Below, piece after piece: positions 31,312 to 41,571 of a DNA stretch of 64,000 nt. The notes beneath the pieces are model-generated. The model had not been told where the DNA came from and ran no database searches. It saw nothing but the letters and a program-made list of their open reading frames with translations. A program made the translations under genes and the position numbers. Source of the DNA: Glaciozyma antarctica PI12. Lineage: Eukaryota > Basidiomycota > Microbotryomycetes > Kriegeriales > Camptobasidiaceae. Where the stretch lies: assembly GCA_002917775.1 (NCBI GenBank), contig KZ627150.1, positions 408,284 to 472,283 of the forward strand, given 5' to 3'. The first letter of the stretch is position 1. Every line of letters begins with the position of its first letter.

Positions 31312-32141
31312 ATGCTCCCACCACTCAATTTCCCCAAATGGCTCGCCGAGAACAGCGACCGCCTCAAGCCCCCCGTCAACAACTTCTGCCTGTGCGCGTC
31401 CCCCCTCCCCCTCCCTGTCCCCGCTCACCCTCGCGCGCAGGTACGACGGCGGAGATTTCACAGTCATGGTAGTCGGCGGTCCTAACTCTCGCAAAGGTGC
31501 GCCCGCTCGCTCGCAGGGAAGGAGCCGGAAGCTGATACGCGAGACGCAGATTACCACCTCAATGAGACGGAGGAGTGGTTCTACCAAGTCAAGGGGAGTA
31601 TGACGCTCAAGATCCTCGACTCGACGAGCTTTAGCGGGGAGAGGGTACCGACTACGGGAGGGTTGATGGCGTACGATGTTACGGGAGGGGAGTTCAAGGA
31701 TGTCGTGATTGGGGAGGGGGAGATGTTCTTGCTGCCTGGTGCGTCGCTTGCCGAGCGAGGGAAAGGGAGCTGATAGCAGTAGCGAATACGCCACATAACC
31801 CTTGTCGGTTTGAGGACACGGTGGGGATTGTGATTGAGCGCGTTAGGCCGAAGGGGACCGTCGGTGCGTCCTTCCTTCTCTCGGGCGGTGGCGAGGCTGA
31901 TGGGTGCAGATCGACTGAGGTGGTACTGCTATTCGGAGGCGCACGAGACGCCGTTCGTGTTGCGGGAAGTGGGGTTCTTCTGCCATGATTTGGGGACGCA
32001 ACTTAAGCCGCTGATCGACGTGCGTTCTCCGCAATACGGCTGGGTGGGAAGGTGCTGATGGAGTGGACGGTGCAGGATTGGATGTCACATCCGGAGCTGA
32101 GGAAGTGCCCGAGTTGTGGGGAGACGGTGGATGCGAAATAG
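31312..32141 (+). CDS. BNA1: 3-hydroxyanthranilate 3,4-dioxygenase
   Basis: Six exons (31312-31391, 31441-31496, 31550-31738, 31783-31863, 31910-32019, 32076-32141) give 193 residues, matching the short fungal form. It opens the ring of 3-hydroxyanthranilate in the kynurenine route from tryptophan to quinolinate and NAD; a cytosolic non-haem iron enzyme of the cupin fold. Visible signatures: [20 protein letters not shown] at the start; [12 protein letters not shown] with iron ligands His48 and Glu54; [14 protein letters not shown] with the third ligand, His113; [17 protein letters not shown]; and a C-terminal CPSCG knuckle of the rubredoxin-like metal site. The exon 3/4 join uses the second of two close AGs to create ANTPHNP. 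The pathway partner BNA5 is at 59534. Confidence 0.95.
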
Positions 32142-32530
32142 AAGAGGTGGGGATGCGTCGACGGAGTCGTTCGAGGGGCTTTCTCTGCTTGCCATCTCCT
32201 CACTGCTTCCCGCTGCAGGCTCGTCTTCTGCGCTCGCTCCGCTCCATCTGCCGCTCTCCCGTTCTCCAGAACCTCGACCCGAGAAGAGCGCACGAAGGGG
32301 TTGAATTCGGCAGCAACGACGAATGTACAAGAGGGGGTGCTGGAGGAATAGTGGATATGGTAGGGGTAAGGATGTGCACGATGGCAATGCGTGCGGAAAG
32401 CTATGGACAGCTATGTACGGGTGGTGGCGAAGACCGAGCGCTCTGAGGAACGAACGGAGCGTCAGCTTCCCTCCCTCCTCGCTCGTACGAACGAACTCAC
32501 GCTCGCTCCTACGCCTGGAAGCAAAGTTCC
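32142..32530. other. Convergent intergenic region, no gene seen
   Basis: About 390 bases between the ends of BNA1 and the reverse-strand gene at 32531. It should contain both 3' ends; no conserved frame or RNA gene recognised. Confidence 0.45.
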
Positions 32531-33013
32531 TTAGGGCTTAGTCTCCCCCTTGGCCTCATCCTCGACGTCGTCCTCCTCCTCATCCTCATCATCCATGAAC
32601 GAAGCCTTCTCAGGATACGGTGTCGGCCTCCTCTCATTCGCCTTGAGCGCCCCTAAAACGCCCCTCTCCGGCGTCTCAGGATCACTCTTCGGGCTCCCCA
32701 AGATCCCAGCCGGTATAACCTCCTCAATCACCCCTCTCCCCGCCACCGGCATGTCCGCCAGCACGAAATTTCCGAAATCGGGACGAGCGTTCCCCTGTGC
32801 ACCGGCGGAGGACTTGCGGCGAGCGAGGAGGGAACCTGGGATCGGGTCGGCTGAGTCGGGCTTCCCGCTCGGCGCGGGAGGCGGCGGTGGGAGGGAGGAG
32901 GGGGTGGTGAAGGAACAGCGGGAGGAGTTAGGGGTCGGACGGGCGTTGAGGTGCGGGAAGAAGGAGGAGGGGTTGTTGTTGAGGATAGAGGGGGATTGCG
33001 GTGATTCGAACAT
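32531..33013 (-). CDS. Small disordered acidic-tailed protein
   Basis: A single exon from ATG at 33013 (MFESPQSPSILNNNPSSFFP) to TAA at 32531, 160 residues, unusual here for having no intron. It is Pro/Ser-rich with short linear motifs: ARPDFGNFVLADMP, ERGVLGALKANERRPTPYPE, then a very acidic DDEDEEEDDVEDEAKG end. It resembles small fungal regulators with conserved short motifs in otherwise disordered sequence, but I cannot name the family. The upstream 0.9 kb is shared with the divergent aminotransferase gene. Confidence 0.55.
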   Translation of the reverse strand: MFESPQSPSILNNNPSSFFPHLNARPTPNSSRCSFTTPSSLPPPPPAPSGKPDSADPIPGSLLARRKSSAGAQGNARPDFGNFVLADMPVAGRGVIEEVIPAGILGSPKSDPETPERGVLGALKANERRPTPYPEKASFMDDEDEEEDDVEDEAKGETKP

Positions 33014-33930
33014 GGTGAGATGTGGGGGGGAGGAGGAAGAGGGCGGTGATTCAGCGCGTGGAGAGTGGCTCTTGGCGGCGAAGTCGAAGGAGACTTGGTG
33101 GAGGAGTTGGTTCGGGGCAGTCTGAGCTTGAGGAGGTTGAACGAGCTTGCGGAGGTTGCTTCAAGGAGAGTTGGTGGAAGGTGGAATGGAAGCAGTTAAA
33201 CTGGACTAGTAAGGAAAAACTGGAACTGTAACTTAAGCGCTTGAGCGCGGGCGAGCCAGCGAGATTGAATTCCCCGGTGATACGTCACCATTTCAAATCC
33301 AGGCAAACTACTACTGAATGTCTCGCTGCTACTGTTCGATGGCGCCATTTCGCAAGGGAATCGACTCGAGATTTGCAGTTACGGAGAGGACAGCGGGAGA
33401 CGACTGCGGTGCTGCCCCTCCTGGTGACCTCGTGTGGAGGCGCTCGCCCACTCTCAGCCCTCCTTGGGGCAACTCTCACCAAGCCACCCTGCTTCAGCTC
33501 CTCGACGACGCTGAACTGCCCTTTGACGCTCTCTTGCAAGGCGCCAATCTCACCTCCGACAGCGCTGCGTCTCGAGTCTCCCCTCTTCACCTACCTCAAC
33601 CCTCGACGAGCAGCACACTTCGCCAACGACAGGAATTTGCTCAGGACACTACTTACCCGTGAACCTGCTCGTCGACGCTGCTTCTCTCGGAACTCTCAAC
33701 GTCGCTCATTTGTTTACTTTGCTTTCTTGAATCCTTCTCTCTATCTCCCTGCTTCCTTCCTCCATCGCTTCCTCGCCAACTTGCTCAAAAGAAGGTCGGG
33801 ATTAGAACCACAGGCGCCTAGCTCGCGCACGAGCGAACTGCTGAGGACGGGCTCCCGCAGCCTGACTCCTTTCTCCCTCCTACTCAACGCCCGCGTGCTC
33901 AACGGCGACAACAGCACTCAACCATCAACC
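33014..33930. other. Long divergent intergenic region
   Basis: About 920 bases between two divergent start codons, the second longest gene-free stretch. It contains a small inverted repeat, GGTGA-tacg-TCACC at about 33278-33291, which could be a CRE-like protein-binding site, and CT-rich leaders on the right. The forward strand stays open in frame with the next gene, but nothing in it looks conserved. Confidence 0.4.
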
Positions 33931-35827
33931 ATGAACGACCACTCCACCGCCCTCACGTCCGCCCCAACGCCATCCCTCAGCACTCGCGGGATGCGCGCCC
34001 TCGTCCGACCTCCTCTCCTCCGCTGTGCGCTGTTCGAGTGCCAGTACTCCCCCTCCTCTCCAGGAGGCCTCATCAACCTCGGCGTAGCAGAGAACGTGCG
34101 TTCCCTCTCTCTCAGCGGCTCCTCGTCGCGCCTGCTCGAGTCATCTGACACGTCAGCCTTCGCGCAGTCCCTCATGACCGACTGGCTTATCGCCTACTTC
34201 CAACGCAACTTCCGCCTCGAGTACTCGGATTTCACGTACGGCAGTGCGCTGGGAGGATCTCTGAGGCTCTTTGCGGCGCTGCGACACCTCTTTTCGACCT
34301 ATTTTAATTCGAGGCTCCCCGTTCTCCGCGAACACGTTATCGCTGGTACGACCTTCCCCCCTCCCTCATCAGTGACTGTACTGAACTCCCGAACGTTCAC
34401 AGGATCCGGTTGCGGCTCCGTTATCGATCTCCTCGTCTCGTGCCTCGCCGACGCAGGGGACGGCATCCTCGTCTCCCGCCCCTTTTGTTCGTCCCTCCCT
34501 CCTCCTTCACCTCAACCCTCACTAACCCACTCGGAACGCAGATAACGGTTTCGGCGCCTCCTTTGAATGCCGCGATGGTGTCCACCCCGTTGGCGTCGAG
34601 CTTCCCGCGGGCGAGGAGGCGAGCGAGAGTGCGCTCGAGGCGTATGAGCGTGTGCTGGTGGAGAGCAATGCTAGCGGCGTGAGGATCCGAGCGGTGATGC
34701 TTTGTAACCCGCATAACCCGCTGGGGTTCTGCTATACGAAGGATGTGCTGTTGGCGTATTGCCGCTTCGCGGAGAAGCGTGACCTCCACCTTATCGTCGA
34801 TGAGATTTGTGAGTCCTTTCTGAGCGGGCGTTGAGCTGGCGCTGACGACGCGCATCCTCCAGACGCGCTGTCGACGTTCGAGACTCCCAGTTTGTCCCTC
34901 GTTCTCGCGCCCGAAGCGGGCAACTAACCTCGCTCGCACCAGGCATCGTCAACCTCCAGCCCTTCGTCTCGATCCTCTCTCTCGACCCCGCCGACGCAGG
35001 CTGCAACCCTGCCCGCATTCACTGCATCTACGGCGCCTCGAAGGACTGGGGCGCGAACGGTCTTCGTATCGGCGTGCGTAGCTTCCTCTCGCTTCCTCCT
35101 TCGCTCCTCGCTGACGACGAACGATTTGCGCAGGCTCTCATCTCGCAAGCGAACCCTGAACTTCACACGGCTATGGAATCCGCCTGCCTCCTCATGAAGA
35201 TCTCCTCTCCCGCCGTTCGTCCCTCCCTTCCTCTCCTCCTCCCTCCTCCTTCCTCCTCCTCTTCCAGAGCCCACACTAACTCCACCCCACATAGGACGCA
35301 CTCTGGTCCGGTCTCCTCCTCGACCCGCACGGTCTGCCCACTTACATCGCACTAAACAAATCTCGCCTCGCATCCTCCTACACCCGCGCCACTCAATTCC
35401 TCACCGTGCACCAAATCCCTTTTCGCCCTTCAAACGCAGGGCACTTCATCTGGATCGATTTGAGGGCTTGGTTGCCGACGAAGGACGCGGAGGACAAGGC
35501 GCTGGAGAGCGAGGTGGAGAGGGAGGAAGAGCTAGGGAGGAAGTTCGCTGAAGGGGGCGTCAACGTCGTTCGTCCCGTCTCCATTTTCCTAGGTATTCCT
35601 TACTGATGGATTCACAGGCGAGGGGATCAGCGTACTCGCACCCTACGCCTGGTTTCTTCCGCCTCACTTTCACGCTCAGGCAGGACTACTTTGAGCTGGG
35701 GTTGGGGAGGATGGAGAGGGTGTTGGGGTTGAGGGGGACGGTGGCGGTTGAGTTGGTTAGGGTGCCGTCGTTGGAGAAGGAGGTGCTGGAGGAGGGGGTG
35801 AGGGGGTTGAGGGGGTTGAAGGTTTAG
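33931..35827 (+). CDS. PLP-dependent class I/II aminotransferase, ACC-synthase-like
   Basis: Multi-exon gene starting MNDHSTALTSAPTPSLSTRG at 33931 and ending at 35827. Class I/II fold signatures: GLINLGVAEN at the N-terminus; FTYGSALGGSLRL; AGSGCGSVIDLL; ISRPFYNGFG-type segment (built across an intron); MLCNPHNPLGFCY; LHLIVDEIYALSTF; IYGASKDWGANGLRIG with the PLP-binding lysine; and TPGFFRLTFTLRQDYFELGL near the end. This order is that of 1-aminocyclopropane-1-carboxylate-synthase-like proteins. Fungal members are widespread and many probably act as general aminotransferases, so ethylene-precursor synthesis cannot be assumed. The last join (…GGVNV to ARGSAY) uses a gttcgt donor at about 35567. 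Confidence 0.85.
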
Positions 35828-36087
35828 CGGGAGTTGTACAGCGGGTTGTCGTATATTCTGTAAACAGTTTTCGCACGCACAAAGTCGTGTAATCAGAGCG
35901 AGAAACGACTGAGGAAGAGCGACTCGGCCAGCGAGAATCCATCGCAGTGTGGCCCGTGCGCTCTCCAAGCCCAAGCCCGTCTTCCTCCCGACCTTTCGCT
36001 CCTCACACCAACCACCGCTACCCACCTCGTAAGAGCTCCCTCCCCTCGTCCCTCTCCCCAGCTGACCCCCCCGGTCAGCCACCAGCC

Positions 36088-36433
36088 ATGTCCTCCTACT
36101 TCGGTTCCCAATCCCGCCCCTCCTCCTCCGGCGCCCCCGACCAAGCTCGTCTCGCCGAAGCAGCCATGGAACTCGAAGCCGTCTCAGACTTGTTCAACCG
36201 TATCGTCTCGAGCTGTCATGCCAAGTGCATCAGTACCCGTTACGCGGAGCCAGAGTTGAACAAGGGTGAGGGAGTTTGCGTCGATCGGTTAGTTCGGTTT
36301 TCTTTGAGGAGGGAGAGAGGGAGGGCTGACTGGGGTGGGCAGATGCGTGGCAAAGTACTTTGCGGTCAATGAGAAGGTTCAGGATCGGTTGCAGAATGCG
36401 CAGAAGGCGGGAGGAGGGATTGGAGGGATGTAA
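36088..36433 (+). CDS. TIM10: Mitochondrial import small chaperone TIM10
   Basis: Two exons, 36088-36287 and 36343-36433, encode 96 residues, the normal small-TIM length. The twin CX3C motif is complete: SSCHAKCIS (first pair) and GVCVDRCVAKYF (second pair), the second being split by the intron (donor gttagt, ctgac branch, gggcag acceptor). The N-terminus MSSYFGSQSRPSSSG precedes AAMELEAVSDLFNRI, which is characteristic of Tim10 rather than Tim8, 9 or 13, and the C-terminus is Gly-rich. Role: with Tim9 it forms the hexameric intermembrane-space chaperone that carries hydrophobic carrier proteins to TIM22. An ATG in ccATGtcc context supports the start. Confidence 0.93.
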
Positions 36434-36928
36434 GAGCGTGGCTCGGGTTGCACGCTTCGGAGGGCGGGGGAGGGGAGGAGTTACGATGGGAGTGGGAGAG
36501 AAATGGAGGAGCGCTGGGGTGGGAGGAGGGAGGAAGGAATGCAGGAGGGAGGAGGAGGGGACGGACGCTGGGGAAGGTCGACTGGGGAAGGTCGACAGTC
36601 AAGATCCGGCTCCTCGATCCCGAACCTGGAACAGAGCGTGTATCTACGAAGGGAAGGAATCACAAAAGTAACGAGGCATCACCCATCAACCGTGCTGTCG
36701 AGGGCGTCCCGCCGCTCGCGTTCCTGCTTCGGTTGCCCTGCTCCCCCGCCTGCTCGCGAAAAGACCTTCCGCACCGTCGAATCTTATGATTCCCCGCTCG
36801 CACACGCTCAAAGCCGCCGCAACCCCTTCCAACCACAGCTCTCAGCAGCTCCAGCTATCCTCTCCGCAAAACGTATCAAGCGAAACACAGCATCAACTCT
36901 CATTCGATTCGTTCCAATCCCAAACTCG
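36434..36928. other. Convergent intergenic region, no gene seen
   Basis: About 495 bases between the ends of TIM10 and the proteasome gene. G/A-rich on the forward strand (ggagggaggaggagggg near 36543). No conserved frame recognised. Confidence 0.45.
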
Positions 36929-38142
<1,214 letters not shown>

Positions 38143-38711
38143 GGCGAGGACTGAGAGGGAGGTGCGAGGGTATGGAGGTGGAGGAGGGTGAGCGGAGGGG
38201 AGGGTGTGCGGCTGTGGAGGAGGGAGCTGGGAGGGAGACCGGGAGCGCCGCGCAAGCTCACCAGCCCAGGTCGGAGTTCTTTGAATAGGCTCTTATTCTC
38301 TTGCTGCTTCTCTCGCGACCTCTCTCAGTAGATTGGAGGAAAGTAGGGTTCAGTAGAGAGAGATCTAATCGATAGGCGAAAGGGAGAAGGAGCAGTAGAA
38401 AGTACCGAGACGAACGAGGTCGGTGAACGCTGCGAAGGTGCTCAAGCCTGGCTTCGCACGGGAGGCTTTGGACCCGGAAAAGATGGGGTGAAGTCAGGAC
38501 TTCGGAAGGAGCGAAGAAAGGTCGAGCAACGAGCAGGGCTACAGCAAACTCAGCGAGAGCAGCAGCCTCAGAATCCAGGAACCCTCGCGGGCGAATCGTC
38601 TGGCACTGGGCAGCCAGTCCGAGCAGAGCAGGAGGTCAACAAGCAACAGGAACGACGTCCAGCTCGTCTTCGTTACAACAACCTCCCTGCGGCTTCCCAG
38701 CCTTCAAGCCT
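38143..38711. other. Intergenic, no gene seen
   Basis: About 570 bases upstream of PRE10. A forward frame at 38488-38859 stays open but is Gln/Arg-rich, overlaps the next gene on the other strand and has no family features. No known proteasome promoter element was recognised by eye. Confidence 0.45.
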
Positions 38712-39448
38712 TCAATGGACGCCGTCGCCAACCTCCGATCCCGAGATCATCTCCAGCGCGTCCGCCACTCTCCCGGGTATGCGTAATCCCCACAGCGTCA
38801 ACAGCACAGCGACCAGAACTCCAACGAGCGGAATGCAGGACGCTGGGATCCCGAGATGAACGGGTTCGACGAGGAGAGTGTAGGCGACGTGCGGGGGACC
38901 TTGTGCGGTCGAGGGATTGGGGACGCGCGGATTGTGCGCCGTGACGACGAGTTCAGGCGGATCCCGAGGGGCGGAAGAGGAGAGTAGGGAGAGGCCAAAG
39001 TCGGCGGGAGACTGTGGAAAAAGTGTCAGTCCGGCTTCCTTCGCTGGAAAGGGGAACGGGGATGACCCACCGACGCTGGCCAGCACAACCGCACAGTCCA
39101 CGCCCCGGTACCGAAATCTTGCTCCTGCTCGTCCCATAGTGTTCCAGAAGCTTTCTGGAGGGCGTCGACGGCGAGAAAGTGGAGTTGCTCGACTGGGAGC
39201 GTACGCAGCTCGATATCGAACAGAGCTGCGCCCCGTGGAGGCTCGACTCTGCACGTCAAAGTAATCAGCGACCCTCGTCCTCCGGGGGGAGTTGCTCCCT
39301 CTGCAGCTCACAGGCGAGGATCATTGCCGGTTGAAGAGGCGACGTGCCGTCCCGCGCTGAAGGAGAGAGTCTCGGTGTTGGCCCTCACGCAGCCTGAAGC
39401 TAGCAACGCGCAGAGTAGTGTACGGTGGGTCCAAGTCGGAGCCCGCAT
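38712..39448 (-). CDS. Predicted type I membrane protein of the secretory pathway, function unknown
   Basis: Three exons, 39448-39312, 39248-39071 and 39011-38712, give 204 residues. Introns are gtgagc-gtgcag and gtgggt-cacag, each with a ctgat/ctgac branch. Residues 1-25 form a signal peptide (MRAPTWTHRTLLCALLASGC). The middle is a beta-rich lumenal domain (ALFDIELRTLPVEQLHFLAV, TGAWTVRLCWPAS, FGLSLLSSS). A single membrane helix, SCIPLVGVLVAVLLTLWGL, sits about 25 residues from the C-terminus. The architecture resembles ER proteins such as PIG-X/Pbn1-type subunits, but I see no diagnostic motif, so this is only a suggestion. Confidence 0.6.
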
Positions 39449-39926
39449 CTGGAAAGGGAAGAAAAAGAAGATGAAGTGCCCACGCTCGCGAGCGAATCCA
39501 AGGGCACGCGGTGGGTGTCTTGCCCTGTTTAGCGTGTCTTGGGTCTTGACACTCGTTTCCTCGTACGCCGCTGCTCGTGGTAGGTGGCCCGGAGGTGCAG
39601 CAGAAGAGCAGTACAAGAGCTCAAGCTTCCAGGCCCGGAGGGAGAGCAGGTGAGGGCCCTGCGATTCCCCTCTACGTTGAATTGCCTGCTTCGATATCCT
39701 ACGACGATCCTGTCGATCTCGATGGAGAGAACCACGTATACGAATCACAGTGGGGGGTACTTCGGGAAAACTGGGCCCAGCAAAGCGACGCTCCCTTGTT
39801 TCGAGCAAGAGTTGTACCTCAAGAGGGTGGACTGCCCACAGCTTCGCCTCCAACCACTACCCTCCCTGATCTCGTTCGACCTCAAGCACCTCGCTCTTGC
39901 ACCGCCGCAAATTCAGCTTACCACCG
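39449..39926. other. Divergent intergenic region
   Basis: About 480 bases between the membrane-protein gene and the C2H2 regulator. The forward strand is open in more than one frame but without conserved features; it is probably promoter plus 5' leader of the zinc-finger gene. Confidence 0.45.
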
Positions 39927-41337
39927 ATGGCTGCTCCCAACGACTACCACTACTCGTTGGACGCAGGACGCGACCGCCAGGACGAAGGAGCGCCCGCCGA
40001 TCTCCAGGAGGACAGGTGTAGGTCCCCATCACCCCCGCTGGAGAAGGACTCGCGACGAGACCACGGCGGCGACCAGGCGTGGGCTCCGCCAGCGTTCCCA
40101 CCGTGCCAGGCGCCGCCGACGTACCCGGCCTACTCGTACCAGCAACAAACGGCCAGCTACGACTGGGAGTCGAACGGTCGAGGGTACGCCTTGCCAGAGC
40201 CGACGCGCACCTTGTCCGACTATCCCGCCCCATCGAGCCACCACCTCGCCCACGCCTACGCCGAGCCACCTCGCTACGCCCGCCCCTCGTTCGCCCCCTA
40301 CACCCCGACCAGCTCCTCCCTCCCTCAACTCAACTCCCTCCCTCCACTCTCCTCCCACCTCTCCTCCCTGCCTCCCCCAACGTTTTCCTCCGCCCTCCCG
40401 CCATTCGCCCTCCACCCTCTCCAGATCCAGGCCCTCGACGACAGACGCCCCCAGCACCATCTTCCTCCCCACCACTCTGCCCCCTCTCGAGCCCTCCCTG
40501 CCGATTGGGCCATCATTGCGAATCACGGTCACTCGGATGAGCAAGCGGGGCGGGAGGAACACAGGGAAGGCGAGAGCAAGTGGCAGTGGTCCCATTCGTC
40601 CTCGCACGTCTCTTCCCAGTCGTGGAACGCCGGACCCATCTCGAACGGTCCGCAGCAGGCTTGGGACCCTCTTCCGCGGCAAGGAGGACCGCAGGACGGA
40701 GGAGCTCAGCACTGGGCTGGGTCGTCGATGGGATCTTTGCAGGCGATCTCGCGCGCCGCGTCGCATGCTGCGTCGGGGGAGCAGGTGTACCGAACTTCGG
40801 AGGGATCGAACGGGGGACAGTCGCGTGGGAGCTACACTGAGCAGCGGGTGCAGGAGGGGTACGATTATGGGACGGGAGGGAGCGAGAGTGGGAGTATGGG
40901 AGGAGGAAGGGAGAAACAGCCTAGGAAACAGAGGAGGAGGAATGGGCAGCCGCCGAGGGATCTCGCGTTGAGGAGGTACGCGTGCGAGTTGTGCGTCGAG
41001 GAACCGAGGAGCTTTGCGAGACCGTCGGCGCTCAAGATTCACATGGTGCGTTGGCTCTCTCCTCCTTGCCTCGAACCCCGCACTGACTTCCCCTCCCGCA
41101 GCTCACGCACACGGAGGAGAAACGTACGCCTTCCTTCTCCCCTCCCCTCCCTCCATCAGGCACTAACTCTTCCTCGCAGCGCACATCTGCCCTGTCTGCA
41201 CCCGAGCCTTCGCCATCTTGTCCAACCTCAAGCGCCACAGGAAGCTGCACGACGCAGAGGAGCAGGCGGCCGCAGCGGAGCGGCAAGGTGAACGCTGGGT
41301 GGCTCCCAAGGCCGCTGAGGCTGCCGAGGCGTGGTAG
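39927..41337 (+). CDS. C2H2 zinc-finger transcription factor (two C-terminal fingers)
   Basis: Three exons, 39927-41045, 41102-41123 and 41180-41337, give 432 residues. About 340 residues of Pro/Ser/His/Gln-rich disorder precede a basic stretch (EKQPRKQRRRNGQPPRD, likely nuclear localisation). Two fingers follow: CELCVEEPRSFARPSALKIH, and, after the linker LTHTEEKPHI made by joining three exons, CPVCTRAFAILSNLKRHRKLH. The CPVC-x-RAF-x3-SNLKRH form is frequent in basidiomycete regulators. The 22-base middle exon encodes only part of the linker, so the fingers are functional only after correct splicing. Target genes unknown. The start MAAPNDYHYS is the first ATG. Confidence 0.85.
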
Positions 41338-41571
41338 AGCGGGGTGTGAGGAGGGATATAGGGCAGGGAGGGATATAGGGCAGAGAGGGCAGATATCGCG
41401 AGGGATCGTGCTGGTTATCGTTTGTACTACTTTTGCCATACAGTCCCTTGATTACCGACCAGCTGAGAGCTCGTCGGGAGCTTGCTCCACTCGCAAGAAT
41501 GCTACTCGTATTTGCAGCGCAGCTTGTACGGTGATTAAAGAGTACCATAACGAGGATCCCGTTCGTCCCCC

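Noticed and set aside
33241-33930. In-frame upstream extension of the aminotransferase
   Set aside because: The frame is open but has no conserved features, and the family N-terminus fits the ATG at 33931. It is more likely leader sequence.
38488-38859. Gln/Arg-rich forward frame
   Set aside because: It overlaps the last exon of the membrane-protein gene on the opposite strand and shows no family or splice evidence.
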